In this document: piece after piece, positions 55,148 to 64,000 of the stretch | Layout: each line of letters opens with the position of its first letter | Numbering within the stretch: position 1 is the stretch's first letter | Source of the DNA: Symsagittifera roscoffensis | Lineage: Eukaryota > Xenacoelomorpha > Acoela > Convolutidae | Reading direction: 5' to 3' | DNA length: 64,000 nucleotides | Assembly: GCF_963678635.1 (NCBI RefSeq) | Contig: NC_087068.1 | Location: forward strand, 50,861,724 to 50,925,723 | The notes under the pieces: model-generated | Told to the model about the DNA's origin: nothing | What the model saw: only the letters and a program-made list of their open reading frames with translations | The model's database searches: none | Position numbers and translations under genes: made by a program

Positions 55148-55660
55148 TCATTTGTGTTCTATTCGGTGGATCATAACCCACCCCATTTTGTCAACTCCGC
55201 GTCTCTGTCGTGTTGATTTCCTCGTCGCTGTTTCACACTGGTTTTTATTTTGTTTTCCACCAACGGATCGTGGTGAATTCTCCCTTACCGACGGTACATC
55301 CTTTCCTTCGTTCGCCGCACATATAATTGGTTCACTTCGCTCGATTTCCCACTCACTATCTTCGTTGTCGTCGTCCTCGCTCTCGTCCGCACTGTATTCC
55401 ACTATCCGTTGTTTCGTCGATCTTCTTGCGTTTTCCATTGCGGTTCGGTCCTTCTCGGCTTTGCGCTTATACTTGTTGGATTCGCTTGGGGCCGGGGTAC
55501 TACGTACATTTCTACTCGGTCCTGGGGTGCACTCCTTGCTTCTACTCTCAATTAGGCTTTCTTCAGCCGCCGATCTAAAATACACACCACTCCGCCTTAG
55601 TAACGACCCTTTTTCCATTTGCACCGTATGCTTAGTCAATTTTTCAATTTTTGTTGGCAA
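55148..55660 (-). CDS. pol: Integrase C-terminal tail, 6-kb element
   Basis: 170 codons in a shifted frame directly after the core. Basic and Ser/Glu-rich, ending with RKSTRQRRGVDKMGW, the Arg-rich plus aromatic tail common in gypsy integrases. A stop follows before the 3' LTR. Confidence 0.65.
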   Translation of the reverse strand: MPTKIEKLTKHTVQMEKGSLLRRSGVYFRSAAEESLIESRSKECTPGPSRNVRSTPAPSESNKYKRKAEKDRTAMENARRSTKQRIVEYSADESEDDDNEDSEWEIERSEPIICAANEGKDVPSVRENSPRSVGGKQNKNQCETATRKSTRQRRGVDKMGWVMIHRIEHK

Positions 55661-56840
55661 ACGTTTTCAATGACCGCTTTTTCGTTAAGTTTCGCAGTGC
55701 CGTATTTGCTTCTCGACCATGATATGCTTCGAAAGGCGTTAATTTAGTTTTAGAATGTGGCACGAAACGTAATGCACTAAGCGCACGAGATATCATTGCT
55801 CCAAACTTGTACTTTTTATTTTCCTGAAGATAAGTCAACACGTAATTTTTTATCGACCCAATAGTCCGTTCAACCATTCCTGTCGCGCGCTGATCCCTAA
55901 CCGGAGATTTAATAAGTTCCATACCTTCGTAATTACAGAAATTTTGAATTTCATTAGAGAAAAACCCCGTGGCTTGATCCGTGTGCAATTTGCTTGGGTG
56001 TCCATGAGTATTTATGTACTTCCTCAGGAACTTAAATACATTTTTTGATTTATTGCTTGAACAAACATACGCCGACGGCCAATGCGAGAAGGTATCTACT
56101 GCTACAAGTACATACTTTTTCCGACCCCTTACATAATTTACTGGACCCCAGAAATCTAATTGGACCAAATCATTTGGTTCCTTAGGAACATACGTTTACC
56201 CCATGTCACTTTTCGGAATGTCCGGTTTAAGGTTTTTACCTGCTTCTAAGCAACTTTTACAGTATTTTGCTGTGGCCGCGATATTTCGATGCATCAGGGG
56301 AATCCACACGTCCTTTGCGGCAGCGAACATTTTGTCCCGCCCATGATGGTTGTAATGTAGGCGGTTCAGGATTGCTGATGATAGATCCTTCGGTATTGCT
56401 ATCCGGCCGTCCATCCACAGGCAATTCTCACGTACTGCGAAATCGTTGTAATGCTGGGCGTAGTATTGTCCTAATCTTGTAATAATCTTCTTTGCTCGTG
56501 GGTTTTTGTCTCTGATGTTATCTCCGATGGTTTTCATAATTGGGTCTTTTTCAATGTTTGCTTCAATCAATTTTAAATTCAAAACTTCCGGGTGTTCAAT
56601 TTTCTTCACTATTTTACTATCCGATGGCACTATAGAGTAGATCCATTTTTCATTTTGTACAAGTGGGTAAGATAAACCGGGGAACTGGTGTGGAAAAGAT
56701 ATAATTGTATTTAGTTTTTTAGAATTAGTCTGTTTAATATCAAGTTTTTCGGGTGGTATCATTTCAATATCGGAATCCGAACTAACGCTAGGAGGTTGAT
56801 TTAGGCGCTTCAGTACAACGTTTAGATTCACATATCCCAA
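55644..56840 (-). CDS. pol: Integrase, 6-kb element
   Basis: HHCC domain at about 56250-56350 (RLHYNHHGRDKMFAAAKDVW ... YCKSCLEAGK), then a TAA near 56195 between two same-frame segments, then the catalytic core (VQLDFWGPV, LHTDQATGFF, ATGMVERTIGS) for the D,D-35-E triad. The core segment ends at 55644. Confidence 0.87.
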
Positions 56841-56941
56841 ATTAGTTGATGTGTTGACAATGGCCGAAGTTGGAGGATCATTTTTCTCAGGCGAATTGCT
56901 CGTTTTTTTTTTGATTTTGAGTTACTCAAGTTATTCCCGAA

Positions 56942-57556
56942 TTAGGGTTTTGCTACTGTAATTTTTTTTAAAGTAAATGGCTTTTCACTGTAATCTTTGC
57001 TACTGTAAATCTTCAAAGTAAGTGGATTTTGACTGTAATCTTGTAAGATGGGTGGTTTGCACCTGTAAATTTCCAACGTAGAAGGCTTGCTGTTGTAATT
57101 AGTTGAACTGGAAGGATTGCGATAGTATTTGATCAATTTTTTATGCTTGCAACTGTAATTTAAGCAATGAGAACAAAGTCTGAAACTCGTTCTTCGGTAT
57201 TTGCATATTTCCGCCGGTATGCAAATATCTCGACGCTGATTGGTTAACCGCCGGTTGCATGTAAACACGCCCTCTATTGAGCGTTCGTGCTCACGGTGAA
57301 CATTTGCATATTCGTCTTTTCTTTCATTCTCATTTGATGAAACTGATTTTGCTGTGTCGAAACATGACTGTTCGCCCCCTACGGTCGGTTTTGGCTTAAT
57401 GTTATTCACTTCCTGACCCCTAGGCTTCATTTTATCCTTGGGCCTCAACGCCGCGTTTATCATTCTTATCTTTGCTACTGTAAAATTTTCATCGTAATGA
57501 CTTGTCTCGGGTGCCTCTGCGGACGGAAACCGAGACAAATAGTCAGCCATCCCCAT
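56942..57556 (-). CDS. pol: RNase H end and linker with repeated motif, 6-kb element
   Basis: It begins with MADYLSRFPSAEAPE, the end of RNase H. The final ~60 residues are four or five copies of a ~10-12 residue repeat (such as KPSTLEIYRCKPP, NPLTLKIYSSK, KPFTLKKITV), coded by an imperfect ~33-bp tandem DNA repeat at about 56950-57110. The repeat seems to be a local expansion in the RNase H-integrase spacer. Confidence 0.6.
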   Translation of the reverse strand: MGMADYLSRFPSAEAPETSHYDENFTVAKIRMINAALRPKDKMKPRGQEVNNIKPKPTVGGEQSCFDTAKSVSSNENERKDEYANVHREHERSIEGVFTCNRRLTNQRRDICIPAEICKYRRTSFRLCSHCLNYSCKHKKLIKYYRNPSSSTNYNSKPSTLEIYRCKPPILQDYSQNPLTLKIYSSKDYSEKPFTLKKITVAKP

Positions 57557-57742
57557 TTTCGACCCTTGTCTATGTTCAACTTTAAAGTCTTATGGCACCA
57601 GTCGATCATACCATCGAGTTAATCGACTGAAGAATGTTTTATTTCCTTTCGGTGACGAATTCAACAATGTAAGTAGCGCTTTATGGTCAGACATGACTGT
57701 GAAATATCGACCGTATATATAATTTCAAAAATTTGCCGTGGC

Positions 57743-58690
57743 TCACACTACCGCGAGTAATTCTAATTCGTTTGTGGAGTATTTTTTCTCAGCCGGATTA
57801 AGATAACGGGATGCAAACGAAATCGGGTGCCACCCGGATGCGCCATACTGTTCTAAAACGGCCCCTAGGCCATCATGACTAGCGTCACAAATAATTCGAG
57901 TTTCACGGTGTATGTCGAAGTGTCGTAATTCGACAATATTTTCAACCAGCGATTTTAATTGTTGGAACGCATTTTCGCAAACGGGTGTCCAGACAAAATC
58001 GTTATTTTGACTCAGTAGTGGCCTAAACGGTGCGCTTAATTCTGCAAAATTGGGTAAAAATTTGTGTAAACTGTGTAGTGAATCCATCAAAGATTTCAAC
58101 AGATTTCGAGATTTTGGGGTTTCCAAGTCTTCTATTGCTTGTGTTTTTCTTACTATGGGCGTGATACCACTTTCCCCAGCTCGAAATCCGAGCCTTTCGC
58201 ACTCCGTTTTCGCAAATTCGCATTTTCGCAATTTTAACGCGACATTGGAGACATCCAGCTTTTTCAATATCTTTTCCACCAACGCAATGTGTTCGATCTT
58301 AGTTCCTTTTGAAGCAATTAAGATATCATCAATAAACGTGTTAGCTTGGGGGAACTCCTTTATTAAATTATCAATTACCTTCTGGAATTCCGCCGGCATT
58401 GACGTAAGTCCGTAAAATCCGTTTTTAAAACGATAAGTCCCCGTGGATTTACCACCGACGAGTGAGAAATTGCATTGCTCGCTCGTTTTTTGTTCTAATG
58501 CGACTTGTCCGTACGCATATGTGAAATCCAATGTTGTAAAATATACATTCCCCGATTTTTTTTCCGCGATAATCTGACTTACTCCGTCTATTAATTCGTC
58601 AATATTTGGCATTTGGTACTTATTCTTGTGTACCTGTTTGTTCAATTTTCTTGATTCCAGTGCTAATTTTATACTTACGTCTTTTTTCAC
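57743..58690 (-). CDS. pol: Reverse transcriptase and RNase H start, 6-kb element
   Basis: RT motifs: KYQMPNIDELID, YFTTLDFTYAYGQVAL, GFYGLTSMPAEFQKVID and the catalytic FIDD (FIDDILIASKG, a variant of Y-x-D-D). RNase H begins RIICDASHDGLGAVL and has STNELELLAVV, at which point a TGA stops the frame. The last RNase H motif (HRQGSKMGMADYLSRFP) is found downstream at about 57520-57580. Confidence 0.88.
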   Translation of the reverse strand: MKKDVSIKLALESRKLNKQVHKNKYQMPNIDELIDGVSQIIAEKKSGNVYFTTLDFTYAYGQVALEQKTSEQCNFSLVGGKSTGTYRFKNGFYGLTSMPAEFQKVIDNLIKEFPQANTFIDDILIASKGTKIEHIALVEKILKKLDVSNVALKLRKCEFAKTECERLGFRAGESGITPIVRKTQAIEDLETPKSRNLLKSLMDSLHSLHKFLPNFAELSAPFRPLLSQNNDFVWTPVCENAFQQLKSLVENIVELRHFDIHRETRIICDASHDGLGAVLEQYGASGWHPISFASRYLNPAEKKYSTNELELLAVV

Positions 58691-58753
58691 TGTAATGACG
58701 ATAGGAGAGACGAAATACTTATCTGAGCACTCTTGTAATTTTACGGTATGCCC

Positions 58754-59310
58754 TTAGTTCATCAGCCGATGAATTTCTTTATCCACCTTATCTTGTAGAC
58801 TGATTGGCACCCTGCGCCCTTTTTGTTGTATAGGCTTCAAATTTTCAAAAAATTCAGCTCTTACTTTCGCAGTCCGGATCTTCCCTATCCTAGTAAATAA
58901 ATTTGGATACAACTTACAGATGTATGTTTGCAATTCGTCGTATTCCTCCTCTTGACTGATCCCTTCCCCTGTGATTCCCATCACTTTCTTCGGTTGGACT
59001 AACTCGAGGCCCAGGGTGCCCATCAGATTGCGCCCCAGGATTGACTGATGATTTCCGGAAATTACTGACACTTGTGCTGGTGCTGCCCAGCCATTTAATG
59101 ACATCATCACTGTTACTTTCCCCAGTATGTTTATTCGATTGTTATTGTAATCCAGAAATTCCTCTTTTGACGGCTGTAGTTGAATATTTGCTTCAACTTA
59201 TGTTGTTTTTAGGTCGTTTATGCTGAAAATAGTCACTGGGGATCCACTATCTATCCACAACCACATCTTCTTACCTGACACCTCAACTTGAACGCGGGCC
59301 CCAGGGATCT
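58754..59310 (-). CDS. pol: Protease and start of RT, 6-kb element
   Basis: The active site IDSGSPVTIFS lies at about 59230-59262. A TAA near 59197 interrupts, then the frame is open from 59110 with the flap/second-signature region (SILGRNLMGTLGLELV), and RT N-terminal sequence (FFENLKPIQQKGRRVPISLQ). It ends at a TAA (58754-58756) while RT continues in the same frame. Confidence 0.78.
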
Positions 59311-59321
59311 TCAGTTCAGTC

Positions 59322-60398
59322 TCATTCTTCTTCCTTTTTTATCGACATTACCATGTAGTCGTCCGATCCCGACGTCATGGATTCATTTTCCCCGCACCCC
59401 TGCTGGTTCACCCACGACACTGGGTCTTCATTTAATTCATTTACGTTCTGCGTACTCTGATGATGCTCATTTTCCTCCCTAATCAATCCGACTCGTCCTC
59501 GTCCTCTCCATTGGTTAGTACCTCTTCTAAATCCTCGACATGTTTGTTCAAAATGTCCCAATTTTCGGCACGAGTTACATGTTGCTCCCTTTGCAGGACA
59601 GCTCGCGATGTGATCCAGGGTAAAATTTGGTGCGTCGCAATTGTAACACCTACGGTTATTTCCGCTTCCCCCACTACTACTTGATCCTTGGGTGTATCCT
59701 CCACGTCCCCCTAGTCCTCGACCTCGAAAAAATTGTTGTCCCCTTCTTATATTATTTACCGGTTCCTGTTTTATTGAGATTGCCGGAGCTGATGAAGCTG
59801 GTTTTCCCGTATATGATTTGTATGCGCGCTCACCACGTTCATATGATAAGGCGATCCGGTAAACTTCCTCAGCTAACTTAGTTGATCGTGATAATTCTCG
59901 TTGGCAATCCGATTCCCGCATATTCATAATGAAAATATCACGAACATTTTCGGCCGTATTTGCAAAATCACATCTTCCTGCTAGGGGGCTTAGCTCCGCA
60001 TGAAATTTTTTGAACGTTTCGTTCTCACGTTGTTTTTGTCCGTAGAAGAGTCCCCGTTCAAGAGTTACATTCCTCTCACGTTGGAAAACATTTTGCATCT
60101 CATCCAGGACCCGTGGGTACCGTACCGTTTTAATGTTAACCGTCGGTTTTCGTGCTTTGAATATCCGTTGCGCCTTGTCTCCGATACAAAGATATAGATT
60201 AGACTTTAACTTCTTTTCCGAATCGAGACGGTTTTTTCCATTGACTTCTTCAGGCAACGCCGTGATAGCCGCCGTATTTGGAGTACTCGCAAAGTAGAAA
60301 TCATTGGGATCAATGTTGTATTTTGCTATCATCCCCCAATGAAATTTAATAAACACTCCTCCCAATAGATTGGAGGTTCTGGCGTTCGTGTTTCCCAA
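59322..60398 (-). CDS. gag: Gag of the 6-kb element
   Basis: 358 codons in the open frame. N-terminal capsid-like region with FHWGMIAKYNIDPND and a helix with LERGLFYGQKQRENETFKKF, typical of gypsy Gag. Then a Gly/Arg-rich stretch (GRGLGGRGGYTQGSSSSGG) and two zinc modules: an expanded one (CYNCDAPNFTLDHIASC) and a standard CX2CX4HX4C (CNSCRKLGHFEQTC). The listed start is a TTG; coding character continues upstream to an ATG at 60456 across a homopolymer run that puts it one base out of frame. Confidence 0.85.
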   Translation of the reverse strand: MGNTNARTSNLLGGVFIKFHWGMIAKYNIDPNDFYFASTPNTAAITALPEEVNGKNRLDSEKKLKSNLYLCIGDKAQRIFKARKPTVNIKTVRYPRVLDEMQNVFQRERNVTLERGLFYGQKQRENETFKKFHAELSPLAGRCDFANTAENVRDIFIMNMRESDCQRELSRSTKLAEEVYRIALSYERGERAYKSYTGKPASSAPAISIKQEPVNNIRRGQQFFRGRGLGGRGGYTQGSSSSGGSGNNRRCYNCDAPNFTLDHIASCPAKGATCNSCRKLGHFEQTCRGFRRGTNQWRGRGRVGLIREENEHHQSTQNVNELNEDPVSWVNQQGCGENESMTSGSDDYMVMSIKKEEE

Positions 60399-60438
60399 AA
60401 TGCTACTATGTTTAGTGGATTTTCCCCCCTCCTTTTTT

Positions 60439-60455
60439 CTCTGCTGGCTGCGCCA
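60439..60455 (-). other. Primer-binding site, tRNA-Ser-like
   Basis: On the minus strand TGGCGCAGCCAGCAGAG abuts the LTR with no gap. It resembles the complement of the tRNA-Ser 3' end (TGGCGTAGTCGGCAGG) at most positions; assignment is tentative. The A ending the LTR and the TG starting this site form an ATG. Confidence 0.5.
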
Positions 60456-60707
60456 TGTTAAAGTCGTAAGTTTAGAAAATCAAAAAGGTTGTTAATAAAT
60501 TGTATTGTAGACAAACTGTTAGGCATCAAATCGAAATCTTACTGCACTCTTTTATTTCAGATCCCATCGGACATTAGAGATCGCAAGGTCAAGACAGCAT
60601 GTCCTCAGACAGAAAGAAGAATTGATAGCTTTTACATAAACTCAAACTGGTGTCTATCTAGAACAATTGATAGCACTTACATAAACTCAAAATTGGTCCC
60701 AATCTCA
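60456..60707 (-). repeat. 5' LTR of the 6-kb element
   Basis: 252 bp, about 95% identical to 54733-54984 by eye. In element orientation it ends CTTTAACA directly against the primer site. Confidence 0.9.
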
Positions 60708-61390
60708 ACATGTAGAGGATATCATAAAGGCTTTTAAGGTTGTTCAATATGCCTCTAAAATTGTTTTCACGTCTGCATTCTTCGTAGATACAAGTATGAA
60801 ACAGGACTAAAACACTTCTCGCATGTGTGCGCCTTACTTCAAAAATTATGCCAATTTGAAAACGCGAGGGCAAAACCAAACCAAAAATGTTTTGATTGCT
60901 ATTTGATCTTTTACTCAGGCAAAATTGAAATCATAAGAGAATTGATCCAGGCATCACTCGGCAGACCTAAATTTGAATCTCTAGAGCTACTTGAAATTGA
61001 TCACCTACTCATTAAGTAAGGTTTAAGAAAGGTTTATTTGATCCCGAAGACGATTTTTTTCCTATGTATGCATGCATACATCAGTGCGGAATGTAAATCT
61101 TTCAGACTTGAAAAACTTATAAAAAATTATTTAAGGCAGTGTTTGCGTACAGTATTTTTTTTGCCCTAAATAGCAAAAGATCGCAGCATTTAATGGCTCC
61201 TGCAAAATAAGAAAAAAAAGCTAAAAAAATTATTTCGCTAGACCCAAAATTTTACGCTCTAGAGCCTCAAATCAATCTTTACAGGCTACTTGATGCGTTT
61301 TCTCGTTAATTAATCTACATAATCGTTTTTGTTTTTGCAAGTTAACAAATTCGACGATTAATTTTCAAATCAGCTCTTTAATTTTAACAG

Positions 61391-61494
61391 AATTGAGTAC
61401 ACAGAAGAGTGCAAAACAGTGGAGAGTGAAAGCAAAGTTACAATTTGGGCTTGTTGCAGCGGCTTCAATCAAACAGAAGAAGGAACATGTTCAC
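61391..61494 (+). CDS. MEGF/PEAR-like gene, exon 3 (end of EMI domain)
   Basis: Acceptor TTTTAACAG and donor TCAC|GTAAGT; enters with 1 nt and leaves phase 1, matching exons 2 and 4. It encodes IEYTEECKTVESESKVTIWA and CCSGFNQTEEGTCS: the CC-x-G-(F/Y) ending is diagnostic of EMI domains. Confidence 0.72.
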
Positions 61495-61836
61495 GTAAGT
61501 TCTGCGTCCCCCCCCTGAATTAAGGGCAAGACATAAATTTCTTGCTGTTGTTTCAGATTCAAAATTTATTCTAGATTAAAATTTACTATGCTTTCCCTAA
61601 TATACTTGTATTTGGGTATAACACAACACTGATTTTTAAAAAATCCACTTAATACATATTAAAACCACCATCAGAGGTTGAATCCCAAATCCACCTAACG
61701 GTATCATTGCAAACAAAATGATTTTGGAAGAAAACTTAAAAAAAGGCGTGTCTCTTTTGTTACTATCAACTTAATAATGAATTTTTTCTTTAGATAATTT
61801 GAAATTCAGTCAATTCAAAAGTGTCTGAAATTTTAG

Positions 61837-61946
61837 CGTGCAGTCTTGGATTGTTTGGCAAAAGTTGCACAGAGCAATGCCAGTGTAAGAAAGGATCCAT
61901 TTGCCACCCAGAAGATGGATCCTGCACCTGCGCCCCTGGTTTCAAG
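61837..61946 (+). CDS. MEGF/PEAR-like gene, exon 4 (EGF-like repeat)
   Basis: Acceptor GAAATTTTAG and donor CAAG|GTAAGG; 2 nt complete the codon from exon 3 and it leaves phase 0. It encodes CSLGLFGKSCTEQCQCKKGS and ICHPEDGSCTCAPGFK, an EGF-like repeat of the MEGF/laminin type (Cys spacing and G-x-C, CxCxxG). Further repeats and any membrane anchor must lie beyond the window. Confidence 0.75.
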
Positions 61947-62478
61947 GTAAGGGACAAATGCTTTTGTTACTTTTTTCCTGTTTTAAAATCAAAAATTTTG
62001 AACATTTTTTTGGTCATACTGACTGTATTTCAGAATGATTAGCAGAATAAAATTTGAATAGATTTACCAAATTTCGAGTTTTGTAGCTACAGTGAGCATC
62101 TTTGTAAAATTGCATACTGAATTAGTACTAAGAACATGAAAACTGGTTGATGTGTAAGTATGAACAACATGCGTATCACAATTAAATAATTTTTTATAAT
62201 CAAATTTTTATATTTTTGAATTTGCTTTTGCCTTTTTGAGTGAAGGGCGGTTGATTTATACAAAAACTACAAGAATGAAAAATAGCCAATAAATATAATA
62301 ACATGAAAGATACAGTAAAATAAAACTTGGTTCATTTCGAATTAATTAAGTGGCATCAAATTTTGTGATGTCTGATTTTGCGATACCAATATTTCTCGAC
62401 ACTGGGACTCTTTTCTCAAATCAGAAAAAACTTCATGGCTCAAAAAGTTTCAAGCCATGAAGTTTTTTGGTTTTATCG
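61947..62478 (+). other. Start of intron 4, non-coding
   Basis: AT-rich sequence after the donor of exon 4. AAACTTCATGGCTC at about 62427 and its complement at about 62452 form a small hairpin. No exon seen. Confidence 0.4.
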
Positions 62479-64000
62479 GATGTCTCAAAATGTAGCACCG
62501 AACACAATTTGTTTTTTTTAATATCATAATTAAACAATATTGATCGCGTAAAAGAGTTCGATTGTATAAAAGCTGGTAGTATATTATGGGTGACTCAACG
62601 AAACTTCTGCCTGCAGTTATTTGCAATTATACCAATTTAACGGCTAGTCCTAACGGCTAGACAAAAGCTGAGAGTCATACTCGTCCGAAGGAAGTTACAA
62701 TTTACATAGAATTGCGATTGAAGTTTGAATAGAGAAGTAAAAATTTAAAGCATCCTACATCACAAGTTCCAAATTGATTAAATAATCGAAATATCAATTT
62801 TTTGAAGGAAGCAAAAAAGTTGTTTTTATATAAATAAAACATTTTTTCTTAAAAACACACTATAATCGTCTTCACGTCTGGACCAACTGAATAATCCTAC
62901 TGGAGCAGGAAGCAGTTTTATGAGTATCAAAAAGGTTGAGACTGAAAGCGGAAGTATTTTTTATGAAGTAGTAAAACTTTTGCCGACCCTCAATGATAAA
63001 GCCAGACAATTCAAAAATTTCAGCCGAAAAAAGGTGAATATGAGGCTTAGAGCATAAGAGACATATTCAAGTAAAACTGGGTGTTATTATTAAATTCACT
63101 ATTTGATGCCGGATTGTCTCAAAATGCAGCAGCGAACACAATGTTTTTTAATATCATAATTAAACAATATTGACCGCGTAAAAAGATTTTGATCGCGTAA
63201 AAGCTGGTCGTATATTATGGGTGGCTCAACGAAACTCCTGCCTGCAGTTATTTGCAATTGTACCAACTTTCCGAACCACAATGTCGTCCTAACGGTTTGA
63301 CAAAACCTGAGAGTCAAATAAATTAATTGCAATCATAATTGTCCGAAGGAAGTTACAATTTACATAGAATTGCGTTTGAAGTTGATTAGAGAAGTAAAAA
63401 TTTAAATCATCCTACATCGCATGTTCCAAATTGATTAAATAATTGAAATATAAATTTCTTGAAGGAAGCAAAAAAGTTTTTTTATATATAAATAAAACAG
63501 TCTTTGTTAAAAACACACTATAATCGTCTTCACAACTGGACCAACTGAATAGTCCTACTGGATCAGGAAGCAGTTTTTTGAGTATCAAAAACGTTGAGAC
63601 TTAAAGCGGAAGTATTTTTCATGAAGTAGTAAAACTTTTGCCGGCCCTCAATGATCAAGCCAGACAATCAAAAAATTTCAGCCGAAAAAGTTGAATATGA
63701 GGTTTAGAGCATAGGAGACATATCCAAGTGTAAGGACCGGGTGTTATTATTAATTTCGTTATTTGATGACGGGATGTCTCAAAATGCAGCAGCGAACACA
63801 ATTTGTTTTTTTAAATATCATAATTAAACTATATTGATCGCGTAAAAGAGAGTTCGATTCCGTAAAAGCTGGTCGTATATATGGGTGACTCAACGAATCT
63901 CCTGCCTGCAGTTATTTGCAATTGTACCAATTTTCCAAACCACAATGTTGTCCTTACGGTTAGACAAAAGCTGAGAGTCAAATAAACTACTTACAATCAT
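62479..64000. repeat. ~650-bp tandem repeat, at least three copies
   Basis: Units begin GG(A/G)(T)TGTCTCAAAATG at about 62480, 63112 and 63773; the third is cut by the window end. They are about 90% identical and share internal marks such as CTGCCTGCAGTTATTTGCAA and CACACTATAATCGTCTTCAC. Non-coding. It lies in the presumed intron of the EMI/EGF gene. Confidence 0.85.

Larger units (their letters stand above)
54733..60707 (-). mobile_element. Ty3/gypsy LTR retrotransposon (6 kb, antisense in intron)
   Basis: Two 252-bp LTRs (54733-54984, 60456-60707) with TG...CA ends and a perfect 4-bp target duplication ACAT (54729-54732 and 60708-60711). The minus strand encodes gag, DSG protease, RT, RNase H and integrase in order. 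Stops and frame changes are present in protease, RT/RNase H and integrase, so it is not competent. LTRs differ at about a dozen positions by eye. RT and primer differ from the giant element, so the two are unrelated lineages. Confidence 0.93.
53714..61390 (+). other. Large intron of the MEGF/PEAR-like gene
   Basis: 7.7 kb. Holds a degenerate TIR element (from 54049), a small palindrome (54195-54305) and a complete antisense gypsy element (54733-60707). The stretch 60708-61390 has no feature I can support. Confidence 0.6.

Noticed and set aside
55086-55673. Plus-strand ORF of 195 codons
   Set aside because: Antisense of the integrase tail of the minus-strand gypsy element; Ser/Leu-rich with no motif.

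Overview
The window is animal nuclear DNA, AT-rich and full of repeats. Genuine host genes show canonical GT-AG introns, a MYND zinc finger and an EMI plus EGF-like ectodomain gene, so it is metazoan; the phylum cannot be settled from sequence alone. There are no operons, bacterial signals or CRISPR. Many open frames here begin at TTG or GTG and are chance; I kept only those supported by motif, splice or repeat evidence.

Layout. 1-4667: AT-rich repeats, a diverged ~1.7 kb tandem duplication carrying a TIR element with an internal ~20-bp minisatellite. 4668-32625: one giant (about 28 kb) Ty3/gypsy LTR retrotransposon on the plus strand. It has ~870-bp LTRs, a tRNA-Asn-like primer site, a 5.4-kb untranslated leader (three near-identical 1154-bp units, then a duplicated structured RNA), gag, protease, RT-RNase H, integrase, a C-terminal extension triplicated as 782-bp units, and then a second coding block of about 8.6 kb (22385-30999). 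That block encodes a coiled coil, an SGNH/GDSL-type esterase, a possible second SGNH-like domain and more than 1,500 residues I do not recognise. Several stops and frame changes show this copy is damaged. 32626-37600: dispersed repeats and nested DNA-transposon derivatives, including a complete 513-bp hAT-type element with an 8-bp target duplication, sitting inside a Mutator-like TIR element, plus a ~90-bp-arm palindrome. 37605-38087: an intact MYND-finger gene. 38088-52900: mostly AT-rich non-coding DNA with a tRNA-derived SINE interrupted by a 221-bp insertion, small tandem duplications, and three splice-compatible exons of an unknown gene (44307-49193). 52931-64000: the 5' part of a secreted or membrane EMI/EGF-like (MEGF/PEAR/Draper-like) gene. 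Its 7.7-kb second intron contains an antisense 6-kb Ty3/gypsy element with 252-bp LTRs and a 4-bp target duplication. The end is a ~650-bp tandem repeat.

How the parts work together. In the giant element the gag-pol half supplies capsid, protease, reverse transcriptase and integrase. The leader probably holds packaging or dimerisation signals. The second block sits where an env gene would be but shows no signal peptide or membrane anchor; it is the most unusual content of the window. The two gypsy elements differ in primer, LTR size and RT, so they are independent lineages.
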